Position numbers and translations under genes: made by a program. A DNA stretch of 64,000 nt from an uncultured Cohaesibacter sp. (lineage in GTDB: Bacteria; Pseudomonadota; Alphaproteobacteria; Rhizobiales; Cohaesibacteraceae): NCBI RefSeq assembly GCF_963667045.1, contig NZ_OY762934.1, forward strand, positions 5,028,501 to 5,092,500, given 5' to 3'. The notes beneath the pieces are model-generated. The model ran no database searches. It saw nothing but the letters and a program-made list of their open reading frames with translations, and had not been told where the DNA came from. Positions within the stretch are counted from its first letter, which is position 1, and every line of letters begins with the position of its first letter. This document shows positions 23,582 through 32,517 of this stretch, in pieces.

Positions 23582-24277
23582 ATGATCTATTTGCTTGCCG
23601 GTTTTCTGATATTTCTTGGCGCGCTGTTGCTGATGCGCTGGGCGGCCTATGCCCCTTCGGCGGATGTCGCAACGCTGCTCTACAAGTTGGGCGGCATCAT
23701 CCTGCTGATTGTGGCTGCCATCTTCGTCTTTCGCCGGCAATGGCTGGTTGGCATGCCGCTGGCGGTCTTTGCCTGGTCGCTGCTGCGCAAGAAATCCTAT
23801 CTGGCAGGCGCTGATCGGGAAGGGGGAAGAGGCTCGACCGTGCGGACTGCGGCGCTTGAAATGACCCTTGATCACGACACCGGGATCATTATCGGGCAGG
23901 TACTGGCCGGGCATTTCGAGGGGCGGGAGCTTGATGGTCTGTCAGAGGCTGAACTGGCCAGCCTCTGGCATGAAGTGGCGGCGGACAAGGAAAGCCGCGA
24001 TCTACTTGAAGCTTATCTTGACGGCCGGCATCCCGATTGGCGAGAAAGCTTCAATGTTGACCCGACAGCGTGGGAAGGACGCGCGGCGGACTCTGGCACC
24101 ATGGCCAAGGAGGAAGCCTATCAGGTGCTTGGGCTTGCGGCGGGTGCCAGCGAGGCGGAAGTTATTGACGCCCACCGGCGCTTGATGAAGCGTGTCCACC
24201 CGGACCATGGGGGCTCCACTTTTCTCGCTTCCAAGATCAACGCTGCCAAGTCCGTCTTGCTCGGAAAACATGACTGA
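23582..24277 (+). CDS. membrane-anchored J-domain (DnaJ-like) protein
   Basis: A 231-residue protein with two N-terminal membrane helices (about 2-20 and 33-62), a middle segment (90-160) seen in DjlA-like proteins, and a short C-terminal J domain (175-231) with the essential HPD motif in KRVHPDHGG near 208. The domain order resembles Tim14/DjlC-type proteins that recruit Hsp70 (DnaK) to a membrane partner. It follows the VWA gene by 38 bases and is probably co-expressed. Confidence 0.82.
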   Translation: MIYLLAGFLIFLGALLLMRWAAYAPSADVATLLYKLGGIILLIVAAIFVFRRQWLVGMPLAVFAWSLLRKKSYLAGADREGGRGSTVRTAALEMTLDHDTGIIIGQVLAGHFEGRELDGLSEAELASLWHEVAADKESRDLLEAYLDGRHPDWRESFNVDPTAWEGRAADSGTMAKEEAYQVLGLAAGASEAEVIDAHRRLMKRVHPDHGGSTFLASKINAAKSVLLGKHD

Positions 24278-24298
24278 TCTCCTATTACTCAACTACAA

Positions 24299-25855
24299 CT
24301 AAGGATTCAGTGCCAGACAGGCAAACTTCTGTTTCTTCAGGACCGCACAGGCATCGCGGGCCGCAGACTTGCTCGGGAAACCGGCAAAGCGGGCACGATA
24401 GAGTGTGGTACTTCCTTTTTCAACTGCTTCGGTATGATTGACGCGGCCATTGAGCATGCGCTTGTTGTCTGCTCTTGCCTTGTCGAGGATTTCATTGGCA
24501 GCTTCCAGCGACGGGGTTGCGCTGAGCTGGATCTGCCAGCCTGCAGGAACGCTTTCCCGTGCTGCCGGAGCGGCCATCGGGATGAGGGCCGAATGGGTTG
24601 ACAGGTCGCCAATCGGATCATTTGCTGCCCGTGGCAGTGGAGGGATCGCAAGGGCGGCGGTTGTCAGGCGTGGCCGGGGAGCAGGCATTTCCTGTACGGA
24701 TGCCGTGATAGCAGAGTGCAGGGTCGAACCTGTTGTAAGGCCTGCTTTCGGCAGTACATCCAGCTCGACAGCATCCGCTTTGGCCAGCTGCATGGCAGGC
24801 TGCACGGCCACGGTCTCGACAGCAGGCTGCGGCAGAACTGGCGCTACTGATGCTAGTTCAATCGTTCCGGCAGGCTCGATTGTCTTGGCTTTCGGCAGAG
24901 GCACGGAGTCGGCCAACTGCACATAGCTGCGTGATGACGCTGCTGGCACGCCGACAAGGGCGGTTTCCCTGCGGCCATTCTTGGCCTTGGGCAGGTATTT
25001 CTTGATCAGAGACCGCATTTCAGCGTCGCGGCTTGCACCGGTGTTGCCGCCCATGACGACTGCCACAATGTGACGGCCATCGGTATTGACGTTGGTGACA
25101 AGGTTGAAACCGGAAGCCTGAGTGTATCCGGTCTTGATGCCGTCAACTCCGGCGACGCGACCAAGCAGCTTGTTGTGGTTGCCGTAGCGGGCTTTGCCAT
25201 ATTGGAAGACGCGGGTGTTGAACAGTTTGTAATAGCTGGGGAACCGGTCCTGCAGGGCGCGACCAAGCAGGGCCATGTCGGCCGCCGTTGTGCGCTGCTG
25301 GGAGTTCGGAAGGCCGGAGGCGTTTCTGAACGTGGTGCGGCGCATGCCGATGGCATGTGCCTTGTCGGTCATCATGCGCGCGAATTTGGACTCGGTTCCG
25401 CCGATATTCTCGGCGATGGTGGCTGCCACGTCGTTCGCGGATTTGGTGACCAGAGCAAGGATCGCATCCTTGACGGCGATGGAGCTGCCCGGCTTGAGAC
25501 CAAGCTTGGAGGGAGCCTGACCTGCGGCGTGTCTGGACACGCTGAGACGCGTGCTCATGGACATGCGACCCGCTTCCAGCTCTTCAAAGAGCATGTAAAG
25601 GGTCATCATCTTGGTGAGCGAAGCGGGATAGCGCAGAGAATTTGCATTCTCCGAATAAAGGACCTTGCCGCTTTTGACATCGATAACGTAGCCGGCATAT
25701 TTGGAGTTGGCCGCTTGGGCAGACTGAGTGAAAGCCAGCGCGCTGATCGCCAGGAATGCGGTTGCGGCGATCATGTATACTGGGCGAGCAAGCACTGCAC
25801 GCCGTGTGGCTCTGAACGCTACTCTAAACACTTGACGTCCTTTGAATGTTGTCAT
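24299..25855 (-). CDS. D-alanyl-D-alanine carboxypeptidase with C-terminal SPOR domain
   Basis: A 518-residue penicillin-binding protein of the DacA/DacF (S11) family. A long basic leader and signal helix cover residues 1-48. Active-site motifs are SLTK (Ser79, in YPASLTKMM), SAN (VTKSANDVA) and KTG (DGIKTGYTQAS). After a Pro/Ala-rich linker the last 75 residues form a SPOR domain (GWQIQLSATPSLEAA), which binds denuded glycan strands and targets the enzyme to the division site. It trims pentapeptides in the periplasm. The ATG at 25855 is preferred over a TTG 17 codons upstream. Confidence 0.93.
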   Translation of the reverse strand: MTTFKGRQVFRVAFRATRRAVLARPVYMIAATAFLAISALAFTQSAQAANSKYAGYVIDVKSGKVLYSENANSLRYPASLTKMMTLYMLFEELEAGRMSMSTRLSVSRHAAGQAPSKLGLKPGSSIAVKDAILALVTKSANDVAATIAENIGGTESKFARMMTDKAHAIGMRRTTFRNASGLPNSQQRTTAADMALLGRALQDRFPSYYKLFNTRVFQYGKARYGNHNKLLGRVAGVDGIKTGYTQASGFNLVTNVNTDGRHIVAVVMGGNTGASRDAEMRSLIKKYLPKAKNGRRETALVGVPAASSRSYVQLADSVPLPKAKTIEPAGTIELASVAPVLPQPAVETVAVQPAMQLAKADAVELDVLPKAGLTTGSTLHSAITASVQEMPAPRPRLTTAALAIPPLPRAANDPIGDLSTHSALIPMAAPAARESVPAGWQIQLSATPSLEAANEILDKARADNKRMLNGRVNHTEAVEKGSTTLYRARFAGFPSKSAARDACAVLKKQKFACLALNP

Positions 25856-26307
25856 GACTGACGGATTTTTCTGCTTTGGGTTTTGTTCGTCGGGCGAGAT
25901 GGACAAGGCTAATTCGTCGCCTCTCGCAACCTTTTTAAAAAGGGTATGTAAACTCGGTTAGGAAAAGGTAAAAAATGAGGCCCTCAGCTCAGTTTGCAAA
26001 AAAATATTATTGCGTCAGTTGCAATGAAATCGTCCCATATGACTGATATCTATCGGTGAATTTCGATAATTCGGTGATTTTGATATCGAAGCATATACCC
26101 TTACAATACGAGAATGACGTGCTTACATTATTTTGTGGCATCAAAGGTTTTTTGTATGTCACACTCTTGGGTGTCACGTCTTGATTCAAAGCCAGCCAAC
26201 TATGCCCCAAACCGGCAACAGATTTGACCGACATGCCCCGTTGGGGAAGACTGACAAGATGACTATCCCGGCGTTCGGCCGGGGGATTTGTGGAGACAAT
26301 TCAAGCA
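25856..26307. other. AT-rich intergenic region
   Basis: About 450 bases between divergent carboxypeptidase and clpS genes. It must hold both promoters but I could not identify convincing boxes. A hairpin (arms 26267-26272 and 26278-26283) sits at the clpS ribosome site. Confidence 0.4.
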
Positions 26308-26634
26308 ATGAGTAAGGATATTCGTCGCCTGGATGAAGATGAAGACCTGGGGTTGACGACCAAAGCCAAACCCAAGACCAAGCGTCCAAATATGTATCGT
26401 GTCCTGTTGTTGAATGATGACTTCACGCCGATGGAGTTCGTTGTTCACATTCTGGAAGCGTTTTTCAACAAGGGCCGGGAAGATGCAACCCGTATTATGC
26501 TTCACGTTCACCACCACGGTGTCGGGGAGTGTGGAGTCTTTACCTATGAAGTGGCGGAAACCAAGGTGAGCCAGGTGATGGATTTTGCCCATCAACACCA
26601 GCATCCGCTGCAATGCATCATGGAAAAAAAGTGA
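26308..26634 (+). CDS. clpS: ATP-dependent Clp protease adaptor ClpS
   Basis: A 108-residue ClpS N-degron adaptor. After a flexible, charged N-terminus the core begins [20 protein letters not shown] (28-47), which includes the binding-pocket Asn-Asp-Asp and Met, and ends with the [10 protein letters not shown] segment that contacts ClpA. It delivers proteins bearing N-end-rule residues to ClpAP. clpA follows 9 bases later. An in-frame GTG at 26290 is a possible alternative start. Family call is certain. Confidence 0.95.
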   Translation: MSKDIRRLDEDEDLGLTTKAKPKTKRPNMYRVLLLNDDFTPMEFVVHILEAFFNKGREDATRIMLHVHHHGVGECGVFTYEVAETKVSQVMDFAHQHQHPLQCIMEKK

Positions 26635-26643
26635 GGATACCAA

Positions 26644-29094
26644 GTGCCATCATTTTCTAACAGTCTGGAAGCTGCCCTGCATAAGGCTCTGATGACCGCG
26701 AATGAGCGCTCGCAGGAGTTTGCAACACTGGAACATTTGCTTTTCGCGTTGATTGGCGACAGCGACGCGGCTGCGGTTATGCGTGCCTGTGGGGTGGATC
26801 TGGATCTGTTGGAAAAGAACTTGCTCGATTATATCGACAACGAGCTTTCCAATCTCGTCATGGCCAACGGGCAGGATTCCAAGCCGACAGCCGGGTTCCA
26901 GCGCGTCATCCAGCGCGCGGTGATCCATGTGCAGTCCTCAGGTCGTGAGGAAGTGACGGGCGCCAACGTGCTCGTTGCCATCTTTGCGGAGCGGGAAAGC
27001 CATGCGGCCTATTTCCTGCATGAGCAGGACATGACCCGCTATGATGCGGTCAACTATATTTCCCATGGCATTGCCAAGGCTCCGGGCTTCGCCGATGGCG
27101 TTGCACCAACCGGTGTTGACGACGACATGGAAGAGGACTTCGATTTCGACGAGGACGATGAGGAAGAGGGCGGCCGCAAGGCCGAGGCGCTCAAGGCCTA
27201 TGCCGTCAACCTCAACGACAAGGCCCGCGAGGGAAAGATCGACGTTCTCATCGGGCGCGACGCCGAGATCCATCGCACCATTCAGGTGCTCTGCCGCCGG
27301 TCCAAGAACAACCCGCTGTTTGTCGGCGACCCGGGCGTTGGCAAGACCGCCATCGCCGAGGGGCTGGCCAAGCGGATCGTCGAGGACAAGGTGCCGGACG
27401 TGCTGAAGGGCGCAACCATCTTCTCTCTCGATATGGGCACGCTGCTGGCGGGTACCCGCTATCGCGGTGATTTCGAAGAGCGCCTCAAACGCGTCATCAA
27501 GGAGATCGAGGACTATGACGGGGCGATCCTGTTCATTGACGAGATCCACACGGTGATTGGTGCAGGGGCGACCTCGGGCGGGGCCATGGATGCCTCCAAC
27601 CTGCTCAAGCCGTCGCTGGCTGCGGGCAATCTGCGCTGCATGGGGTCAACCACCTACAAGGAATATCGCCAGTTCTTCGAGAAGGACAGGGCACTGGTGC
27701 GCCGGTTCCAGAAGATCGACGTCAACGAGCCGTCTGTGCCTGATGCCATCGATATCCTGAAGGGTCTGAAGCCCTATTTCGAGGACTATCACAGCGTCAA
27801 GTTCACCAACGAGGCGATCAAGTCGGCCGTTGAATTGTCGGCGCGTTACATCCATGACCGGAAACTGCCGGACAAGGCGATTGACGTCATCGACGAGACC
27901 GGCGCTGCCCAGCAGTTGCTGCCGGTGTCCAAACGCCGCAAGAGCATCACGGTGCGGGAAGTGGAAGCCACTGTTGCGACCATGGCTCGCATTCCGCCAA
28001 AGACCGTTTCCAAGGACGACCGCGAGGTCCTGTCCAATCTGGAACTCAATCTCAAGCGGATGGTCTATGGACAGGATCAGGCCATTGATGCCCTGACCAG
28101 CCAGATCAAGCTGGCGCGGGCGGGCCTGCGCGAACCGGAAAAGCCGATTGGCAGCTATCTGTTCTCCGGCCCGACCGGGGTTGGCAAGACAGAAGTGTCA
28201 CGTCAGTTGGCCGATCTGATGGGCGTGGAACTGTTGCGCTTCGACATGTCGGAATATATGGAGAAGCATACCATTTCCCGCTTGATCGGTGCGCCTCCGG
28301 GCTATGTCGGGTTTGATCAGGGTGGTCTGTTGACCGACGGCGTCGACCAGCATCCGCATTGCGTGCTGTTGCTTGACGAAATCGAGAAGGCACATCCGGA
28401 TCTCTACAACATCCTCTTGCAGGTGATGGACCACGGCAAGCTGACCGACCATAACGGCAAGCAGGTGGATTTCCGCAATGTCATCCTGATCATGACGACC
28501 AACGCCGGAGCGGCTGAAATGGACAAGCCTGCGATCGGCTTCACCCAGTCTGCCCGGTCGGGGGACGATGAGGAAGCGATCAACAAGCTGTTCACGCCGG
28601 AATTCCGCAACCGTCTTGATGCTGTCATTCCGTTCGCAGCGCTGCCGACGGAGGTTATCCATCAGGTCGTGCGCAAGTTCGTCATGCAGCTGGAAGCCCA
28701 GTTGGCAGATCGCGGGGTGACCTTCGAGCTGACCGATGCTGCTACCGCATGGCTGGCCAAGAAGGGTTACGATCCGAAGATGGGCGCCCGTCCACTGGGC
28801 CGGGTCATCCAGGAGCATATCAAGCGGCCGCTGGCCGATGAGATCCTGTTTGGCAAGTTGATCAAGGGGGGCACCGTGCGCGTCGACATCGACCTCGACA
28901 ACATGGAGAAACTGTTCCTCAAGGTCATCGACGAGGACGAGCCGGAACCAGCCAAGGAAGAGGCCGAAGCGCCAAAGGCGAAGAAGCCGAGCGCCAAGGC
29001 AGCAAGCGGCGAGGCGGGCAAGCAGACTAGCCGCAAATCGCCCGCAAGGAAAAAGGCGGCGGTTCCGAGCGTCGCCAAAGCCGACAAGAAATAG
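26644..29094 (+). CDS. clpA: ATP-dependent Clp protease ATP-binding subunit ClpA
   Basis: An 816-residue Hsp100 unfoldase that feeds proteins to ClpP. The N domain (1-145) docks ClpS. An acidic linker (about 158-178) leads to D1 (Walker A GDPGVGKT near 228, Walker B ILFIDEIHT) and D2 (Walker A GPTGVGKT near 512, VLLLDEIEKAHP). After the C-terminal small domain comes an extra tail of about 50 residues rich in Lys, Ala, Ser and Glu, absent from E. coli ClpA. The start is GTG with a GAGGA site, 9 bases after clpS. Confidence 0.96.
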   Translation: MPSFSNSLEAALHKALMTANERSQEFATLEHLLFALIGDSDAAAVMRACGVDLDLLEKNLLDYIDNELSNLVMANGQDSKPTAGFQRVIQRAVIHVQSSGREEVTGANVLVAIFAERESHAAYFLHEQDMTRYDAVNYISHGIAKAPGFADGVAPTGVDDDMEEDFDFDEDDEEEGGRKAEALKAYAVNLNDKAREGKIDVLIGRDAEIHRTIQVLCRRSKNNPLFVGDPGVGKTAIAEGLAKRIVEDKVPDVLKGATIFSLDMGTLLAGTRYRGDFEERLKRVIKEIEDYDGAILFIDEIHTVIGAGATSGGAMDASNLLKPSLAAGNLRCMGSTTYKEYRQFFEKDRALVRRFQKIDVNEPSVPDAIDILKGLKPYFEDYHSVKFTNEAIKSAVELSARYIHDRKLPDKAIDVIDETGAAQQLLPVSKRRKSITVREVEATVATMARIPPKTVSKDDREVLSNLELNLKRMVYGQDQAIDALTSQIKLARAGLREPEKPIGSYLFSGPTGVGKTEVSRQLADLMGVELLRFDMSEYMEKHTISRLIGAPPGYVGFDQGGLLTDGVDQHPHCVLLLDEIEKAHPDLYNILLQVMDHGKLTDHNGKQVDFRNVILIMTTNAGAAEMDKPAIGFTQSARSGDDEEAINKLFTPEFRNRLDAVIPFAALPTEVIHQVVRKFVMQLEAQLADRGVTFELTDAATAWLAKKGYDPKMGARPLGRVIQEHIKRPLADEILFGKLIKGGTVRVDIDLDNMEKLFLKVIDEDEPEPAKEEAEAPKAKKPSAKAASGEAGKQTSRKSPARKKAAVPSVAKADKK

Positions 29095-29102
29095 CAACAA
29101 GG

Positions 29103-29132
29103 AGCGCCTGCGGTAACGTGGGCGCTTTTTTC
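29103..29132 (+). terminator. intrinsic terminator of clpSA
   Basis: Stem AGCGCC (29103-29108) with GGCGCT (29121-29126), followed by a T-run, 9 bases after the clpA stop codon. Confidence 0.7.
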
Positions 29133-29133
29133 C

Positions 29134-29379
29134 ATGTTTCCCCAAATGCCCGGCTGGTTGCGAAATCTGTTGTTGTTCTTTGCCTTTGCCCTCGTTTCCC
29201 TGATGGGGGCAAGCGCCATCATGCGAGCCGCCTTTCCCAACGGGATTTTTGGCAGCCTCATTGATCCGGCAACCGGGCGGGCCGATGGCATCGAGCTTCT
29301 GAAGAATATCCTCACTCTTGCTGCGGGGCTGATGCTGGCGCTCTCGCTGCTCTATCTGCAGTTCTTTGACGACAAATGA
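29134..29379 (+). CDS. possible small membrane protein (81 residues)
   Basis: An open frame from ATG 29134 encodes 81 residues with two clear membrane helices (about 10-30 and 57-76) and an acidic C-terminus. The composition looks like a real inner-membrane protein. Against it, the start codon touches the T-run of the clpA terminator and lacks a ribosome site. I recognise no family. Confidence 0.4.
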   Translation: MFPQMPGWLRNLLLFFAFALVSLMGASAIMRAAFPNGIFGSLIDPATGRADGIELLKNILTLAAGLMLALSLLYLQFFDDK

Positions 29380-29487
29380 GTGTGCGCCAGAGCCGGCCCT
29401 GATCAAAGTCCGCTTGCAATGCAGGCGATTTGACGATACATGATTGGGCATGAACCAGATGTGCAACCAGTTTCAGTCGATTATTCT

Positions 29488-29512
29488 CACCATTCCTTGA
29501 ATGGTGGGTTTT
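29488..29512 (+). terminator. hairpin upstream of NTF2-like gene (first)
   Basis: An 8-base-pair stem (CACCATTC at 29488, GAATGGTG at 29499) followed by GGTTTTC, about 80 bases before the NTF2-like start codon. Confidence 0.45.
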
Positions 29513-29535
29513 CGTGTGCGCATATCACTTATCGG

Positions 29536-29558
29536 AACCCGCCTGAGGCGGGTTTTTT
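29536..29558 (+). terminator. hairpin upstream of NTF2-like gene (second)
   Basis: A compact 8-base-pair stem (AACCCGCC, TGA loop, GGCGGGTT) running into TTTTTT lies 36 bases before the start codon. It has every feature of an intrinsic terminator although it is placed in a leader. Confidence 0.7.
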
Positions 29559-29593
29559 GTTGCCGTCTCTCGGGATTTTTCAAGGAGACGGAA

Positions 29594-30016
29594 ATGACCT
29601 CCCAAGCATTGCAAACTGTTATCGAAGCTGCTGACCGGGCGATCTCGGCAGAGGATTTTGATGGTCTGATGGCCTTCTATGCCGAGGACGCGACGCTGGT
29701 CGTCCAGCCTGGCATGGCGGTGACGGGCAAGGCGCGGATCAGAAAGTCCTTTGAGGCCATCGCCGATCACTTCAACCACCGTCTGACGGTTCGTCAGGGG
29801 CCAATGGAAGTGTTTGAAGGTGGCGATACGGCGCTGGTGGTGATGAAAACCTTTCTCGACACGGTTGATTCCGATGGCTGGGATCTGACGCTGGTGCGTC
29901 GGGCAAGCTATGTTTTCAAGCGCTCGGACAGCGGAGAGTGGCTCTGCACTGTTGATAATTCCTATGGCACGGATCTGCTGGATTCCCCCGCTGCGGTGTC
30001 TGGGGAGCCGGTCTGA
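29594..30016 (+). CDS. NTF2-like / SnoaL-type domain protein
   Basis: A 140-residue cone-fold protein of the DUF4440/YybH type: an N-terminal helix pair (AADRAISAEDFDGLMAFYAEDATLVVQPG), a long middle helix, then four strands. These act as small ketosteroid-isomerase-like enzymes or ligand binders. The ATG at 29594 has a strong AAGGAGA site. The leader contains two terminator-like hairpins, suggesting control by attenuation or that the gene follows a small RNA. Function unknown. Confidence 0.8.
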   Translation: MTSQALQTVIEAADRAISAEDFDGLMAFYAEDATLVVQPGMAVTGKARIRKSFEAIADHFNHRLTVRQGPMEVFEGGDTALVVMKTFLDTVDSDGWDLTLVRRASYVFKRSDSGEWLCTVDNSYGTDLLDSPAAVSGEPV

Positions 30017-30223
30017 GGCCGGTGTCCGGGGCACTGGCGGGCGTATGGCTCTATGCAAGGGGCGGTGAGCAAGCTAAGCTCTCGCGGTTCACGCATGCTA
30101 TGAATGCATGATCTGGCGGCGGAAGGCGGTAGCCTTCTTGCCGAAAGAGATGCTTGCGCTTGACCCGGAATGCGTTTGGTGGATAAACAAGCCAGATGAA
30201 TCCGCGAATGAAGAGGTGACCCC

Positions 30224-31645
30224 GTGCTTTCAGCACTCGGGATATTGATTGCCGCGCTGGGCGGGATGATGTTTTTTCCCGCAATCGTCGATCTGGCCTA
30301 TCAAAGTCAGGACTGGCACGCCTTTCTGGGCGGCGGGTCGATATCGATCGGTTTTGGCATTGCCCTGTTTCTGGCCATGCGTGGGCAGGAAGGGGAGTGG
30401 AGCATTCGCAGCTCCATCCTGTTCGTCAATGGCAGCTGGTTTGTCCTCAGTGCCTTTGCGGCTCTGCCTCTCTATTTCTCGTCGCTCGACATCTCCTATG
30501 CGGATGCCTATTTCGAGTCGGCCTCCGGCTTCACCACCACCGGCTCGACGGTGTTGAGCGGACTGGACACCATGGCGCCGGGGCTTCTGTTCTGGCGGTC
30601 GCTGATGCAATGGCTGGGCGGGCTGGGGATCGTGGCCATCGGCATCACCATTCTGCCGATGCTTGGCTCAGGTGGACAGAAGCTGTTCTTTCTGGAATCG
30701 TCCGAGCAGAGCGACAACCCTTATCCGCGCATTCGCGAGTTTGCGGTCAAGATCGCCTTTGTCTACATGGCTCTGACGGCGGCCTGCGCCATTTCCTACT
30801 TCGTGCTGGGCATGACCTTCTTCGAGGCGGTCAACCACGCCATGACGACCCTTTCCACGGGGGGATACTCGACCTCTGATGGCTCGATGGCGCATTTCGA
30901 CAGCGTCGGCATCTATTTTGCCGGTTCGCTGTTCATGTTCTTTGGCGGCCTGCCGTTCCTCTACATGATCCGCTTCCTGTCTGCCGATCGGGGAAGGGAT
31001 CCGCAGATCGGTCTCTATCTCAAGGGCGTATTGATCGCCGCTGTTGTCATTTTTTTCGCCAAGCAGTGGCTGTCGCCGGGGCCGGTGATCAAGGATTTCG
31101 CAATAGCGCTGTTCGATGTCATTTCCATCGTGACGACGACCGGGTTTGGTGCCGGTGACTATCAGGAGTGGGGCTCGCTATTCGTGGTCATGTTCCTCAT
31201 CCTCACCTTCTTCGGCGCCTGTTCCGGCTCAACGGCTGGCGGCATCAAGCAGTTTCGTTTCGTGATTGCCTGGCTGATCATCAAGAAGGCGGTTGCCAAG
31301 CTGATCCATCCCAACCGTATCATCCCGATGCGTTATGGCACGCAGGTGGTTGATGACGAAATGGCGGCTTCGACGCTCAGTTTCATCTTTCTGTTCTTTG
31401 CCACTTTCATGGTTTTTGCCATTGCGCTGCAGCTGTGCGGGCTCGATTTCGTGACGGCGATGAGCGGCTCTGCAACGGCGCTGGCAAACGTCGGTCCCGG
31501 TCTTGGCGACATCATCGGTCCTGCGGGCAACTTCAGCAGCCTGCCGGAAATCTGCAAATGGCTTCTGAGCATTGAAATGATCCTGGGGCGGTTGGAAATT
31601 CTGTCCGCACTCACCATCCTGATGCCTGCCTTCTGGCGTTGGTAG
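30224..31645 (+). CDS. trkH: TrkH-type potassium uptake protein
   Basis: A 473-residue Trk/Ktr K+ channel subunit. Four filter loops are visible: SGFTTTGSTV near 101, STGGYSTSDGS near 213, VTTTGFGAGDY near 303 and ATALANVGPGL near 422; each supplies a glycine of the selectivity filter. An arginine-bearing segment follows GSTAGGIK. It works with cytosolic TrkA, which is not encoded here. The start is GTG with an AGAGGT site. It is a single gene. Confidence 0.93.
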   Translation: MLSALGILIAALGGMMFFPAIVDLAYQSQDWHAFLGGGSISIGFGIALFLAMRGQEGEWSIRSSILFVNGSWFVLSAFAALPLYFSSLDISYADAYFESASGFTTTGSTVLSGLDTMAPGLLFWRSLMQWLGGLGIVAIGITILPMLGSGGQKLFFLESSEQSDNPYPRIREFAVKIAFVYMALTAACAISYFVLGMTFFEAVNHAMTTLSTGGYSTSDGSMAHFDSVGIYFAGSLFMFFGGLPFLYMIRFLSADRGRDPQIGLYLKGVLIAAVVIFFAKQWLSPGPVIKDFAIALFDVISIVTTTGFGAGDYQEWGSLFVVMFLILTFFGACSGSTAGGIKQFRFVIAWLIIKKAVAKLIHPNRIIPMRYGTQVVDDEMAASTLSFIFLFFATFMVFAIALQLCGLDFVTAMSGSATALANVGPGLGDIIGPAGNFSSLPEICKWLLSIEMILGRLEILSALTILMPAFWRW

Positions 31646-31758
31646 GCCCTTTTTGCGGGCATGCCTGCATGGCGATGCGGCAGTTGTGCCGGGTGGCTTG
31701 AATGCGGGAAGGCTCTATGCCATTGTGGCGACCCTGTCATCTTGCCAAGTTCCTCATC

Positions 31759-32517
31759 ATGTCATCAAACAAGTTTTCCGACCACGCCTCCGGGGGTTTG
31801 CCTCAGGAGCAGCTTTCCGGCTGGCACTGGTATCGCCGGGGCATGCGCCATCTGTTGTCGACGCCTGCCATCGTGCTCTATTTCTCCCTCTTGGGGTTCG
31901 GCAGTTTCTGTCATGAGAGTGGCATCGACCTCTATCTGGCGATGTTCATGACCTTCACCACCTGGGCCATTCCCAGCAACGTGATCCTGATCGGTGGCAT
32001 CCTGTCGGGGTCGGGTGCGCTCGCCATCTTCGTGGCGGTGGCGCTGGCGTCGGTGCGGATGATGCCGATGGTCGTTTCCTTCGTGCCTGAGGTGCGGGAC
32101 AAGGGGACGCAGACCTGGAAGCTGCTGCTGCTGGCCCATTTCACGGCCATCACCTCCTGGGTGTTCGGCATGCGAGCGCTGCCCGGTCTGCCGCGCTATG
32201 GACGCGTACCGTTCTTTGCCGGGTTTGCCGTTTCTCTGGCCATTCTCAGCGTCGGGATCGTTGCTCTGGGGCATGGCATCGCAGGGGTGGTGCCACCCAT
32301 CGTGGCGGCGGCGCTGTTTCTGATGACACCGCTCTACTTCATCCTGACCCTGCCGAGCGCTGCCCGGCTGCTGTCGGACAAGCTGGCACTGGTGTTCGGC
32401 TTCGCGCTTGGCCCGCTGTTTGCGCTGATCGTGCCGGAGGCCGGGCTGGTGCTCACAGGGCTTGTGGGCGGCATTGGGGCTTATGCTGTGGGCTATTGGA
32501 AGAGGCGGCTGGCATGA
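31759..32517 (+). CDS. azlC: AzlC-family branched-chain amino acid exporter subunit
   Basis: A 252-residue AzlC protein, the large subunit of a branched-chain amino acid (or analogue) exporter. After a polar N-terminus it has the family block starting YRRGMRHLLSTPAIVL and about seven membrane segments, with ALASVRMMPMVVSFVPE near 95-111 as a recognisable AzlC signature. The downstream azlD start overlaps its stop (ATGA). The ATG at 31759 has only a weak ribosome site; upstream codons are unlikely. Confidence 0.88.
   Translation: MSSNKFSDHASGGLPQEQLSGWHWYRRGMRHLLSTPAIVLYFSLLGFGSFCHESGIDLYLAMFMTFTTWAIPSNVILIGGILSGSGALAIFVAVALASVRMMPMVVSFVPEVRDKGTQTWKLLLLAHFTAITSWVFGMRALPGLPRYGRVPFFAGFAVSLAILSVGIVALGHGIAGVVPPIVAAALFLMTPLYFILTLPSAARLLSDKLALVFGFALGPLFALIVPEAGLVLTGLVGGIGAYAVGYWKRRLA

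Noticed and set aside
25070-25861. 263-residue plus-strand frame opposite the carboxypeptidase
   Set aside because: The minus-strand frame has all three penicillin-binding motifs; this is its shadow.
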